Positions 11,820-22,891 of a DNA stretch of 35,030 nucleotides are shown here, one piece after another. Origin of the DNA: Schoenoplectus triqueter (taxonomy: Eukaryota > Streptophyta > Magnoliopsida > Poales > Cyperaceae); assembly GCA_964058805.1 (NCBI GenBank), contig CAXKVV010001537.1, positions 1 to 35,030 of the forward strand, in the 5' to 3' direction. Position numbers and translations under genes: made by a program. The notes beneath the pieces were generated by a model. The model saw nothing but the letters and a program-made list of their open reading frames with translations. It ran no database searches and was not told where the DNA came from. The first letter of the stretch is position 1; every line of letters begins with the position of its first letter.

Positions 11820-12808
11820 CCACTTTGGATTGAAACTGAAATATGACGGATGCTTTAAACTGATCAATAATGAGGCCAAATAAAAATATTATTTTGGCAA
11901 ATAAAAGATAATTTATGTGGATCAATCAAGCTATGGCTATATTGAGTTGTTAGAGGAAGTGAGTAGTTTGTATCCTTGGGATGTAGTGTTAAACTGTGAA
12001 AATTAATTTAGAAATAATGATAATAAGCAATAATTATAATGATAGAACATAATTTAATGAATAACTTAACTTAGAGGTTAAGGGAATATGTATATAAATA
12101 ATTAATAAATTAATAAATTAAGCTAGTGAAATATAAACCGTCAAATGAGATAGAGAATTTAATACTGAAATCCAAGGATCAAATAAATAATCATTTTAAA
12201 ATGAATTAAATAAAGTCAAGGGTTAAAGTTATTGACTAAATATAATCGAAACCTTAACGACTGGTTCTGGATTTAACTCTATTGGTATTTAATAAGAAAT
12301 ATAAATGGTTTACAATAATAAATATTAAAATTCCCTAAATTTAATCACAAGAAAATGAATAAAAACCTGAGTGCCACACCAAAGGCCGCAAAATTCTCGG
12401 CCACAAAGAATCCCAATACCCATATATACTCTCTCATCTTTAATACCCACTAATTCTCTCTCTCCCTCTCACTCACCTCTATCTCTCTCTCTCCCTCCCG
12501 CGACACCGAAGTGTCTTCTCCCATTTAATTCCCTCTGTCTCTCCCTCGTCCTCTCCGCGGCGCCACTCTTCCTTTTTTTTGTTGTTGTTTGTTTCACTCC
12601 CTTGACAAGGGTTTTTCCCCTCCGCCCCGTCACCTCCCATCTGCTCCCCTCTGTCACCGCTGGCCCTAGTCCCTCACTTGTCCCTGTCGCTCTTGCGACT
12701 TTGCACCCCTACAAACCCTACCAACTCTCTCTGACGAAAAATCGCCCTCTATGGCCACCCTACCTTCTCCCCTATTACCTCTGTGACCGTTGTCCTGCCC
12801 TCCCCTTC

Positions 12809-12816
12809 TATATAAG
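12809..12816 (+). promoter_or_regulatory. Candidate TATA box of the LTR
   Basis: TATATAAG follows a long pyrimidine-rich tract (about 12430-12800) and is the best TATA match in the left part of the LTR. If used, it places the retrotransposon transcript start near 12840 and makes U3 about 850 bp, leaving more than 4 kb of R-U5. The orientation is inferred from this motif alone. Confidence 0.35.
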
Positions 12817-15145
12817 CAAGGCGTGCGCCCTCCTACCCTCTCTCTTTGGCTCTCATGCGTTGAGATTTGACCAGTAAAAACTGATAAGAACTAAAACTAC
12901 GGTCTCAACTTTCAGACAGTTGTAAGAGAGGGAGGAGGGTGGTGGCCGTGCTTTTCTGTGTTGGGTTGTGCTCTTACTGTGCTTTCCTCGCTGGTTGATC
13001 TGATTTTTCTCTGATTCTGGTAAACCCTAGACTTCCTTTTACTAGTTCTTTGCCCAGTTCGAGTCGATTGACTTAATTGAAATTGTTTTGTTTGTGGGGA
13101 TGTTGTTGTGAACCCTGGTACACTGGTACCCTTGTGGTGCTAGTGAGGCGGGGATGGGACAGCTGGTGCTGACTCTCTATTTTGATCTTATGTCTGCTGG
13201 TATGTTGTCTGGTTACTTGATTATTTCTGGGGTGGTTTGTTACCATGCCTAGTACTGTCTTGTTGTCCCTTGTTGGTCTCTGTGGCTTCTCTTGACTGTT
13301 ACTAGTAAATGTGCTGTACTGTCTAGCGTGACTGGTTTTGCTGGTTTGTTTTGTTTTTTTTCTTGATTCTGAATGGGGGAGTTTGCTGCTTGTCGGGTTG
13401 GTTTCTGGTTTGGGTTGGCTAAATAGGCATTGGTAGTACCTCTGGTAACTGGTACCAGTGGTACCAGTGAAGTAGGGGGGGGCTGACTGGCTTGAGATAT
13501 ATGTACTGGTTTCTGGGTTTTATTAATACTGCCACCCCTGTACTAAGTTGTTTCTGATCTGGTACCATCTGAGTACCTTGCTGCCCTTGTCTTGCTGATA
13601 TCTGAATTGACTCTGTGATTTCATGAATTATCTCTGTCTGGTGGGTTTTTTCTGGTATGTGACTGTAATTATTGCTGCCCCTTTTGTGCCCTGCAATGTG
13701 ACCTGTTCTAGTGCTTATTGTATGCCCTCTCTGTTGTTTGTGTGATGCCTTACGTGTTTGTGCTTGCTGTCTACTGTGTAAGCTTGATTTTCTTGCCTTG
13801 TTCCTGGGGTGTGTGTTGACTCTGTGTCTTGTTTGCTCGGTTTATTGTGGTGTGCTGATATGGTCTGTTGCCTTGAGGGGGGGAGGGGGGGGGACTGTTC
13901 CCATAATTTGAAATTGAATGTGGCTTAGGTAACATATATTAATGGGCTGAAACTTAAACAAAGAGATTAGTGGAATGGGCCAAAATGATTTCACAAATGA
14001 ATAAGATATAGATATGGGCCGGTTGGACCTTAAGTAAGAGGTGGAAATTCATAAGAAAAAAATAAAATGACTCGGCCCATTTCTAATAATCAAGATCTAA
14101 TAAATTACTTATTGGGCCGACAATTAAATTCAATTTATTTAAAATACTAATTAGAATTAGTGGAAAAGAAATTAAGGTCTAATAATTAAAAGTCTCCAGA
14201 CAATAAAGGTGATTAATTAAAAATTGACTAATTAATTGGAAGCTGCCCCGAAAGGTTAGGCGGTATCCATGGATAATAACGTAAACTTAAATAATCGGGA
14301 AATGATTATATTTCCCGACTGCCCCCGATTCGGGATATCGGTGCATTGGCACCAACGATTTGGTAGTCATCGTATGATCCCGAACATTAAAACACCAACA
14401 CATATTAATATAATAACTTTTTCCTTATTGTGATTTTGTTTTATTCATTTTTCTTTATTTTATTTATTTCTTTTTAACCCTTTTTATTTTTACTTTTAAT
14501 TTTAAAACTATTTTCTAACATATAAAACCTATTAATCAATTTCTCTATTATAAATAAGAACAATATTAATTTTATAATATTATATATTAATCAATTTCTC
14601 TATTTTTAACAAATTAATTATCATAATTGTAATTAAGTCAATTAAAGATTAACATTAAGTTACTTATTTAATTTAAGTAAATTAAATTAGTTACGTTACT
14701 CAAAATAAATATAATCTCTAGATTATAAAAATAATACTAGGACAACTAAAATAAAACATAATTAAACAATAGATTATAAATAACTAAGAGTTATAAAATA
14801 ATAACTTAAATTAGAATAACAATTTAGATTTTTAAATTTTATATATTAATCAATTTCTCTATTTTAAATAAATTGGTTTAGAAATTAAATACATGAACTC
14901 GAATTTAAAAATAAAGAATGGGCGTATGAAAGCAATCACGAACGATAGACACCACTTAACGGATCCCTAAATTGGGCGACTAAAATTCTCGACACCGCGT
15001 AAATGCAGCAGAAATGTTGCCGAAATTTTCAAGAAAAGACGACAAACCCGAACAAACGCTTAATTAAATTATCAATCAAATTTAATTATTAATTGTAAAG
15101 TAAATCAAAATTAAAACTAATAAATATCTAATTTAAATTAAATTA

Positions 15146-15247
15146 GGTGATACATTTGACTCGGATCCTCTCGCGGAGTACGAGGTCATTCCCGACCCGA
15201 CGTACGCGGACACTGACCCCGAGGCCGGTGTTCTACCTCCGGAGTAG
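15146..15247 (+). other. Short acidic open frame inside the LTR
   Basis: Directly after a splice-acceptor-like ATTAG, the sequence reads GDTFDSDPLAEYEVIPDPTY and continues YADTDPEAGVLPPE to a TAG at 15245-15247. The codons are GC-rich while the DNA just upstream is extremely AT-rich, so the segment stands out. The peptide is strongly acidic. It may be a short exon of an LTR-borne transcript or a captured fragment; no family is recognised. Confidence 0.35.
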
Positions 15248-16057
15248 AGCGACTCCGCGATCCTCACCAGCACTCCCAGGTACGGTTTCCTGGGATTCAT
15301 CTTCTTTCTTCAGAATTAGGAACCCAAACCGAAAATAAAATATTTTTAAAATAAATCTGAATTGCGGTGTTTTTGTCCAAATTAACTAGAGACTGAATCT
15401 GACCTGTCATTTGCATCCGGTAAATTGACCAGCATATTTGAGACATACCCGCATTTACATGTCATATCATGTCATACTGCACGTAGACAGGATAGGAGTA
15501 GGATCTCGGGAAATAGTCCCGAGATAGGATCAGATAGAATTAAATAATTCAAGTTGTAGATTATAATTATTAGGAAAATATTATTACTATCACTAATTAG
15601 TAATTAAGTCAGGTAGTTAATCATGCATTAAATGCATGGGAGTGCTGAGAGGCGGACCGGGTAATTCTCAGTCGGAGTTGCATTGCATAACCAGACCGTT
15701 GTGGTTACGTACGGTGACCCATAGGCCCGTGGGACCCACCGGTCTGTATATGCACTACGCATCCTCGCCTGTCGGGTTATCCACTGATCCCGTCATTTGG
15801 CGGGTTCGGCTGTGTCAGAGTGTTTAATTTTTGATCAATGTTATATTATTATTATTATTATTAATATAAATAAGAATATTAATCCAAATTTGAGCGATCA
15901 GGATTCCTTGTCTTTCAGTATTTAGTGTGGGCGGCCATATTCAAGATTGGAATCTACTCCGAGATATTATATTATTTTATTTATCCGGCTTATTTAGGAT
16001 TCTAATATTGTCCGAAAGGGCTTTCTCCTTTGGCCCTTAGTTGGTACAGAGAAAGTC

Positions 16058-16179
16058 GGGATGCGGTCCTCTGGCCCTAGTGGGTACAGTGTAGGCTCCC
16101 ATTTGCATATACTCTGTTTTGTTACTTTACGGGATGCGGTCCTCTGACCCTTGGTCGGTACAGTGTAGGCTCCCATTTG
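16058..16179. repeat. Two tandem 73-bp units in the LTR
   Basis: GGGATGCGGTCCTCTG starts at 16058 and again at 16131, and each copy continues to TACAGTGTAGGCTCCCATTTG. The copies differ by a few substitutions. A second duplicated motif, GGGCCCGAATACGTGCCCGC and its variant GGGCCCGATCACGTGCCCGC, lies at 16470 and 16510, a 40-bp spacing. Confidence 0.8.
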
Positions 16180-16263
16180 TTCCCGACTTGTCAATTCACG
16201 GGTAGTTATATCCTTTGGCGATATGGCAACTAAAAGCATAAATATTTAAATCCCCTTTGCTCC

Positions 16264-16322
<59 letters not shown>
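16264..16322. repeat. (ATT)n microsatellite in the LTR
   Basis: About 19 repeats of TAT/ATT. A shorter tract of the same unit is at about 15846-15862. The long leucine frame read through this tract is an artefact of the repeat. Confidence 0.95.
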
Positions 16323-16323
<1 letters not shown>

Positions 16324-18187
16324 GTGAGGTGGATCATCAGATTCAGAATACCGAGTACGTGCTTTTTGCCGTCACTCTCCTAGGGCGTTATCGCCCCGGG
16401 AGGCCGAATTTTCCTAGGGTATTCAGGACATTGGCGCCCGCTTACTCGAAAATCCTAAGTTTGTAAGTTGGGCCCGAATACGTGCCCGCTTAGGTAAGTC
16501 ACAAGTCCAGGGCCCGATCACGTGCCCGCTTGTGGATGGACTGATGATCTGCAACCGGGTTATATTTATACGGGTGTTTTAAATCTCGTACCTTATACAT
16601 ATTTATTATACATTATATCCGCATTTCCATAGATTTTTCATTTCGGGTTTATTTACCATTTCATCTCATTCATATAGGAGTTTTTCTCAAACGTGCACAA
16701 AGTATTGTTATACTATATATAATTAATATAATGCATTTAAAATACTGTATCGGTATTTGGGTCCAGTTTAGGAAAGAAGATAAAATCTTAAGGCTGGATT
16801 TAAATCCGTACTGAGTAATTTTTAAATTACTCACGTTTCCACGGTGGTTGTGGGATCCAGGTATCACAGGTGCGGGATTGAGTGTGGATGAGAGTGCTAG
16901 GTGCTGTCCTGCGCGATGACAGGGATGCTTCGCCACATTTGCAAGTGAGTCGGGTAGTTGGATAGGATCCATCGGGTTTTTGAGTCTTATTTCCTTCTTT
17001 TGGGTTTTATTTGAGAGATTGCTGCCCATTCCGATGGAGCTAGCCCCCGCCTATGTAGGCGTTGTATTCTCTTTGTTCATTCTGGACTGTATGGTCATGT
17101 ATATTTTATTATTATTATTGTTTTGTTTATTTCGTGTTTTCTCTTATTTTATTCATTTAGTCTTTCGTACGCACGCCTCGTCGTGCGTACGTGGCGGGAT
17201 TTAGCACCCCTAGTCCGATTTATTATTTCTGGGGTGTGACATGTAGACCTCAAGCTCTCACTATTTTTCTTAGACAAGCATGTTTGTAATCAATCTTTTA
17301 TTGAAATTGAACATGATAGTACTTATGGACAGATGATTATGATGTATGAGGGAAAAAAGAGGTGATGGTTTATGCTGCCAAGGAGCATATCATATTCGAA
17401 GAGAATGAAGGTTCCAGAGAGTGTGATAATATGTCAGAAAGTTTAGAGAATGCAGAAAATATGAATTACGAAGAAGGCTCAGATTAGACACAATGAAGTG
17501 AGTTATCATACGTCATAGTGATTTTAAGGACCAAGATGAGGGTGAAAAAGATTTTTCATATGAGGGTGAGTTCTTTTTTTATGACAAAGATGATCCAAAA
17601 ATAGAGATAGACACCTCATTTGCAGATGTCATAGCTTTTATGAGAGCACTCAATCATTATGTTGTTGTTAATGATTTTGAATATAATTTGTTGAAGAGTG
17701 AACCTGCACGAGTAACAGTAGCATGTGCTGATCTTGAGTGTAGTTGGAGGATACATGCATCTACCGCCGAAGATAACATGACTTTCATAGTGAGAACCAT
17801 GCAGCAAAAACATAGTTGTTATGATGTTTATAGATGTGAAAACAAACATGCAACAAAAGGTTGGATAGCTGACTATGTGATTGGTGATTTAAGAGAATGG
17901 AGGTATATCAACAATAGAATTAAAGAAAGATCTTGAAGCAAAATATGGCATAATGTTGCCTTATGATAGGGTTTGGGAGGGAAAGGAGTCCAAGAAATTT
18001 ATGGAAAGTTGTCAAATTCTTTTATTCAAATAGGAGTTTTGAAGGAGGAGATATTGAAAAGAAATTTCGGGAGTGTTGTGGATTTTTCATAGAACTTTTG
18101 AAAGAGAACCAACATTTTCAATGATTTTTCGTTGCTCTAGTAACATATATAACTGGATTTCTTAAAAGTTGTAGGCCTTATATTGGT

Positions 18188-18344
18188 GGATCTGTATCAC
18201 CTGCTGTGCAGCACGAAGGCAACACGCGCGCGCACCGTTGAATTCACGGAGGGTCACTGTGAGATGGGTGAACACGAATCTCCACGTGATCGGATGGTCT
18301 CCAAGCCGCACTGTACGGTGCAACGCGGCAGACGATATGAATTC
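18188..18344. mobile_element. 157-bp TIR element with 9-bp target duplication, nested in the MULE gene
   Basis: The 9-bp repeat TATATTGGT flanks the insert exactly (18179-18187 and 18345-18353). A 9-bp duplication is typical of Mutator-like elements. The ends are diverged inverted repeats: GGATCTGTATCACCTGCTGTG against GAATTCATATCGTCTGCCGCG read from the other side, with 13 of 21 positions identical and every mismatch a transition. The insert is GC-rich compared with its host. Removing it plus one TATATTGGT rejoins the transposase motif RPYIGLDAC in frame. It encodes nothing recognisable. Confidence 0.8.
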
Positions 18345-18445
18345 TATATTGGTCTTGATGCATGTGATATGAAAGGCAAGTGGAAAGGAGTAGTTGTTGC
18401 TGCCATTACTGTTGATGGAAATAATTGAATGTTTCTAATGATTTT

Positions 18446-19348
18446 CATTCCTATATAAATTTAATAAAATTATTACATCATTGAGATATATGATTTTACT
18501 CTCCCACTCTAAATTGAAGGGAAGACACGGGAGAATGATGTAAACTTATTTTTTTCTCCCTTTTCTTCCTTTCTCTTTTTGGAGCACAGTATAAATGGAA
18601 CGTTAACGAGCTAGTTTGAGCTCATTCTCGTAGCGTAAATGAGTTTGAGCTCATAATCATAGTGTAAATGAATTTGAGCTCATTTATCTTAACACCGAAC
18701 ACGAGCTAGTGATTTTGGGCTCGGAACTATAGATTGTTGAGAGAGTTTTACTTATTATTTTATTAGAGAACAAAAATGTGATGTTAAAAAAATAGCATCC
18801 TCTTATTTATTATATTTATTTTTAATTAATGGATAAGAATATGCCATCACTTGTTTCTAACAAAGATACAAGGTGATTATTTAAGACAAGACATAGCTCT
18901 AATCAGAGGAGACAAAGGTCAGAATCTCGTAACAATTTCAATATCGAAGCAAGATTCAACAGAGATGTAACATTTCAATTGCTGTTATCAACTCTTCTCA
19001 TTATCAACCAAAAACTAGATACATAGGACCATCGCCTCACTAATTACTCTATAAAACAGGGACATCTTATTGCTGTTATTATTACCAATGCCAACAAGAA
19101 ACAGAACCATATATACTAAATATCTGAAAACCAATAAAGCTTGCCATTGTGTTCAAACATACACACATATATAATGCAGAGTCAGGAAGAATAATCTCTT
19201 GAAGCAAAAAAGAGTTTGACAGCTCTACTATACTAAAGCAAAAATGATTTTGATGATTAGCTAATAGCCGAAACATATGTTTAAGCATTTTATTCAAAAC
19301 ATCATACATATATATGTTTGTTGGCAGATTGATATTGAGATCAAACAC
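18446..19348. other. Intergenic, AT-rich, with a short tandem repeat
   Basis: No gene seen. Around 18615-18683 a 29-bp unit containing TTTGAGCTCAT recurs three times (18615, 18644, 18673), within a block of GAGCT-type words (18600-18720). The last 100 bases before 19349 are the 3' flank of the adjacent RRM-like gene and resemble the 3' flank of its paralog. Confidence 0.5.
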
Positions 19349-20635
19349 TCAGTTGATCGCCCTGGGTATGTACTTGCGAGCCCACAATTGCCTTCCATTG
19401 ATATTGTACTTCACAACTTGCTCACCGCTCAAAACAAGGCTGATGTACGTGTCGCTCTTGAACACGATTCTGCCATACATCGGTGTCCCTCCTGCTAGTG
19501 TGCGCTCCATCATCACTCTATCTATGCAGTCTCCCCACCTCCTGCAAGAAGGAAACCTAGTTAACTATACACCGATAAATTAGTTACAATGTCACAGCTA
19601 CAGAATACAGGATATAAATATAAGATGCATTATCATTAACACCCATCATGAAATAATTAATGTTACAAGATGTAAATTGGCCAGTTTTGGATATTGCATT
19701 ATCATCAACTATTATTACTACAAAAACAGAAATATTAATTAATTTCTTCTCCTCAATTATAGTCAAATCTATATGCTCCCACAGTATTGCACTGCTACAG
19801 AGTCTCTGTATTAGAAAACAGTTCACACAAAAACTTTTTGGATACTAATAAGAATAATCACAGAAAAGTGTCAATATTATATTTAAGCATTTATATGGAA
19901 AGTACTCTGTCAGAGTAAAGGAGTGGCTTTGAACATTACAAAGGAAGATATCAAACCAACAAAATGATCAGAACATAATAATTTCAACTGCAGTAAAATA
20001 CAGGGGAAAAAAATAGATAAGTTTTCTACTTACTCAGTAAAGTGCTCCAATATCTCCTCCCTTTTAATTGGGAACCCCTTTGAGAAAGTAATAAACATGG
20101 ACCTGGCATCCTCGGTTGATGGCACAGCTCTGGCAGGAACATAAAACATAGACAACCCAAGGGGCACAGCCGGCATCACCGCTCTCAATCCTGCTCTTGC
20201 TGCTGCCTCCTCTGCCTCATACGCGCGCAACAATCCATACATATGATTATCAAACACAATTCTACCAACCCCGTCAATTATGCATGCGAGCCCTCTCACT
20301 ATCACATCCTTGTGGAAGTTGAAGAAGCGGATGTCGAGACTGTTCTCCGCCATTGATGTTATCATAGGAATCTCAGTGTAGTTATTCAGACCATCATCTT
20401 GTCGAAGACAGTGCAATATGGCATCCGCTTCAGCAATTAGTTTGAATATCAAGGTAGGATTGGTAATCTTTGTGATACGACCAATCATTTCTATGCCAAT
20501 TTGCTCGAGCCACATGAAGAGAGCGACAACATTGCGGGCCATGTCAGGCTGTGTCCCATGTGCAACAAACTTCTCGTACACAGCCCGGTCGATCTTGTGG
20601 AATGCTAGAACATCCTTGACAGTAGGAGGTGCCAT
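19349..20635 (-). CDS. Plant RRM-like protein of unknown function, copy A
   Basis: Two exons (20635-20034 and 19541-19349) with a 492-bp GTAAGT..GCAG intron encode 264 residues. The start is the ATG at 20635 (MAPPTVKDVLAFHKIDRAVY), the same point as in the paralog. The N-terminal two thirds look mainly helical and I do not recognise a domain. The last 90 residues look like an RNA-recognition motif spanning the splice junction: SMFITFSKGFPIKREEILEH, then RWGDCIDRVMMER, and an RNP1-like YGRIVFKSD. Conserved aromatic positions are only partly visible, so RNA binding is inference. The nearest relative is the gene at 22892-23859, with the identical exon structure and the same 602-base first exon. 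No stop or frameshift interrupts it, so it is probably functional. Confidence 0.85.
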
Positions 20636-22891
20636 AGTGTATAAAAAAAGGCTCAATGGAAATGGAACCCAAAGAGGCGATGATAAATTTCATAGACACG
20701 AGATACAAAGCAGGGGATTAGCGCATATTTATATACATCGGATGCTAATTATTTTCGTGCATGCACTGGGGGCCTGGGGCGATCTTCAACGAATGGGAAT
20801 TTAAAGCGCGTCAAGATTTGCGCTCGCGCCTTTTCTTGTTATGGGAGATGAATTATGAATAGACAATAGCGCCAAATTGTGTTCACACTTCCCACTACTT
20901 GGTAGATTGAATTAAACAGGCCAGGCCAGTTTTGGCGTGTCATGACCAACGAGTAAGTGTGAAGAGGCGCGATGATATTGGGGCACGAGGATCTAACAAA
21001 AGTTTATTAAATAATAAGTTTAAATAAGGTAAATAAATGCGTAATAAACGTACATCTCTCCAAAGCGTCCTTCAGTTTGACGGTAATTAATACATCAAAG
21101 CTTGTGCAGTCAAAGATAAAATCATGATACAACAAAAAGATAAAATCAAGGATTAAATGCTTGGATATTAGATTTTGGGGTACTATCTACTTTTTTTTTT
21201 GTGAAATCCATTTCGGCTGCAAGTTTTAGGATGTAGGTTGACTAGCTAGAGTAAATTGACTTGACGCAATATATAATGCTACGAAGAATTTATATGAAAT
21301 AATTGGATGATAGCTAGAAAGCTTTAAATGAAAAAAATATATTTAAATGAAATTATAATCTTTTTTATTCAAAGAAAAAAGAGAGTACATTTTCGCCCTT
21401 TATATTAAGAAGATTAAAAAAAAAGGTAAATTGATATAATCCTAATAGCTTGGTTTTGTTCAAAAATAGATAAACCTGTTTTATTTAGTACTCCTTACAT
21501 AACCACAGTGCAGGTACGTACACAATTTCGTTCATGCAACATGGATCTCTAAAACTAGCTATATACCAGCGAGACTCTTTTATTTAAAAATTAAAAAATT
21601 ATAAGATAAAAAAATTCACATTTATTTAATATTAAATTATAAATTCACCAAATTATAAAGAAAACCTATAATAAAAGACTATATTTAATCTTGGATGATA
21701 TTTTTGCACAATATGAGTTAATGATTCATGATTTTTAAGACAAGAAAAGTAAATTATTCTAACATATATTATCACCATTAATTTCTTATCAAATATGCAC
21801 AAGGTTGCTAAATAAAAATAATAATATTATGGAAATAATAGTATATAAGGGAAAGGAATGGAGAGAAAGAGGGGATCAATGGACGCGATCACATACGTTC
21901 GATCAATCAAAAATAAATATTATCCGTCTAATTGAGGGATAAAATGGGTATAATAAAAAAATACCATGATAAAAAAATGGATCCTCCAATTCTTAAATGT
22001 TTTATATAATAGTATAGATATAGATAATTGTTGGAACCCAAGGACATCTGTAAAAAATATTTGAATACGTTGTGTTTCGTATCTTTACTCTCTTTCCTAT
22101 TTTTTTTTTTTGTTTTGCATATTGCAAGATCCTGATTCATCGAATTCATTCACATGGTTCTAGATAACAGTCAAGACCCTGGTTTTACAAAGAAACATTG
22201 GCTGCAATATTTTACAGTTCCGGTTGATTGGAGTAGATAGGTCTCCAATTTAATTCATATTAGTCAGATCACAATATTTTCAATATGTAACTAATTAATG
22301 AAAAATTAACCACCCACTTCATACAACTATCTGCTAATTACTAGTTGAATCTTGTGGATTTTAGATTTATTGTTACAAAACGCGCGTGATACGACAACAA
22401 AATTATTTAACTTCAGTCTAATATAATGCATGAAAAAAAACGAATTGAATCAAAACATATTAAGTTATTTCATTTTTGTAACTTTTTTAAACTTTGGAGT
22501 TTAGAAACGGGAAGAAACTATATATTTCATTGCAGAAATTTTGGAGATTAGGAAAATAAAGCAGAGATGAAATAATATAAATTTTAATTTATTCAGACAT
22601 GTTACGCAGTAGTTGGTGGAATTTATCTAATTTCAACTAAAAAGATTAGTTTCAGTTTAGGACTTGCATTCTTAAACCTGCAAATACCAGAATTCAAAAC
22701 CACTCTAGTCTACTGAAAACAGAACATAAACAAGATAATTTTCAGCTGAGGCATATGTTTAATTAGTTGAGCATTTTATTCAAACTAACTAATCAAGTAT
22801 ATTTTTACACAAAAACTAACTAATCAAATACATTTTGTTAGATTATTAACGTGTCGACATATTCTTGGGTACAGGATAATTAAGCAATCAT
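20636..22891. other. Spacer between the RRM-like paralogs
   Basis: About 20636-21010 is the upstream region of copy A and aligns in patches with the upstream region of copy B: for example GGATGCTAATTATT lies about 105 bp upstream of ATG in A (20740) and about 98 bp in B (23957). From 21010 to 22740 the DNA is AT-rich with no recognisable gene or element. About 22745-22891 is the 3' flank of copy B. Confidence 0.5.

Larger units (their letters stand above)
11987..17241. mobile_element. Large solo LTR (5255 bp) of an LTR retrotransposon
   Basis: It starts TGTTAAAC and ends GGGGTGTGACA, so it has TG..CA ends with a short TGT/ACA inverted terminus. The 5-bp target duplication TGTAG is at 11982-11986 and 17242-17246. 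Taking out the insert plus one TGTAG rejoins a MULE transposase frame, which independently fixes both borders. No second LTR copy, primer-binding site, gag or pol is visible inside, so it is best read as a solo LTR left by recombination, although a large non-autonomous element is possible. Internal parts: a CT-rich stretch with TATATAAG at 12809-12816, a T/G-rich intron-like section (12900-13900), very AT-rich DNA (14390-15150) and a GC-richer 3' third. The ending GGTGTGACA resembles Ty3/gypsy LTRs; lineage is not determined. Confidence 0.85.
11820..18445 (+). pseudogene. Mutator-like element (MURA/MuDR-type) transposase, interrupted and truncated
   Basis: The gene starts near 11820 and breaks at 11986, where a solo LTR is inserted; it resumes at 17247. 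Across that junction the frame continues in phase: ELLEEVSSLYPWDV on the left and DLKLSLFFLDKHVCNQ on the right. Further on, an acidic linker leads to the MuDR DNA-binding/zinc-finger region (about 17600-17890) with RVTVACADLECSWRIHAS, KHSCYDVY and KGWIADYVIGDL. A one-frame break near 17930 is followed by LKKDLEAKYGIMLPYDRVWE. The start of the DDE domain, SCRPYIG...LDACDMKGKWKGV, is split by a 157-bp insert; the Asp in LDAC would be the first catalytic residue. The reading frame ends at about 18445, so the second catalytic Asp and the Glu are missing. There are several in-frame stops and frameshifts, and no terminal inverted repeats were found. It is non-functional. Confidence 0.88.

Noticed and set aside
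12371..12877. 168-codon open frame on the plus strand
   Set aside because: It reads through the CT-rich promoter/leader part of the LTR, is dominated by Ser/Leu/Pro from pyrimidine repeats and lacks any domain.
15636..15827. 63-codon frame in the GC-richer LTR section
   Set aside because: Chance open frame inside the LTR with no recognisable motif and no splice context.
16257..16466. Leucine-run open frame
   Set aside because: Produced by the ATT/CTT microsatellite; no protein beyond the repeat.
20418..20804. 128-codon plus-strand frame
   Set aside because: Antisense shadow of the RRM-like copy A exon.
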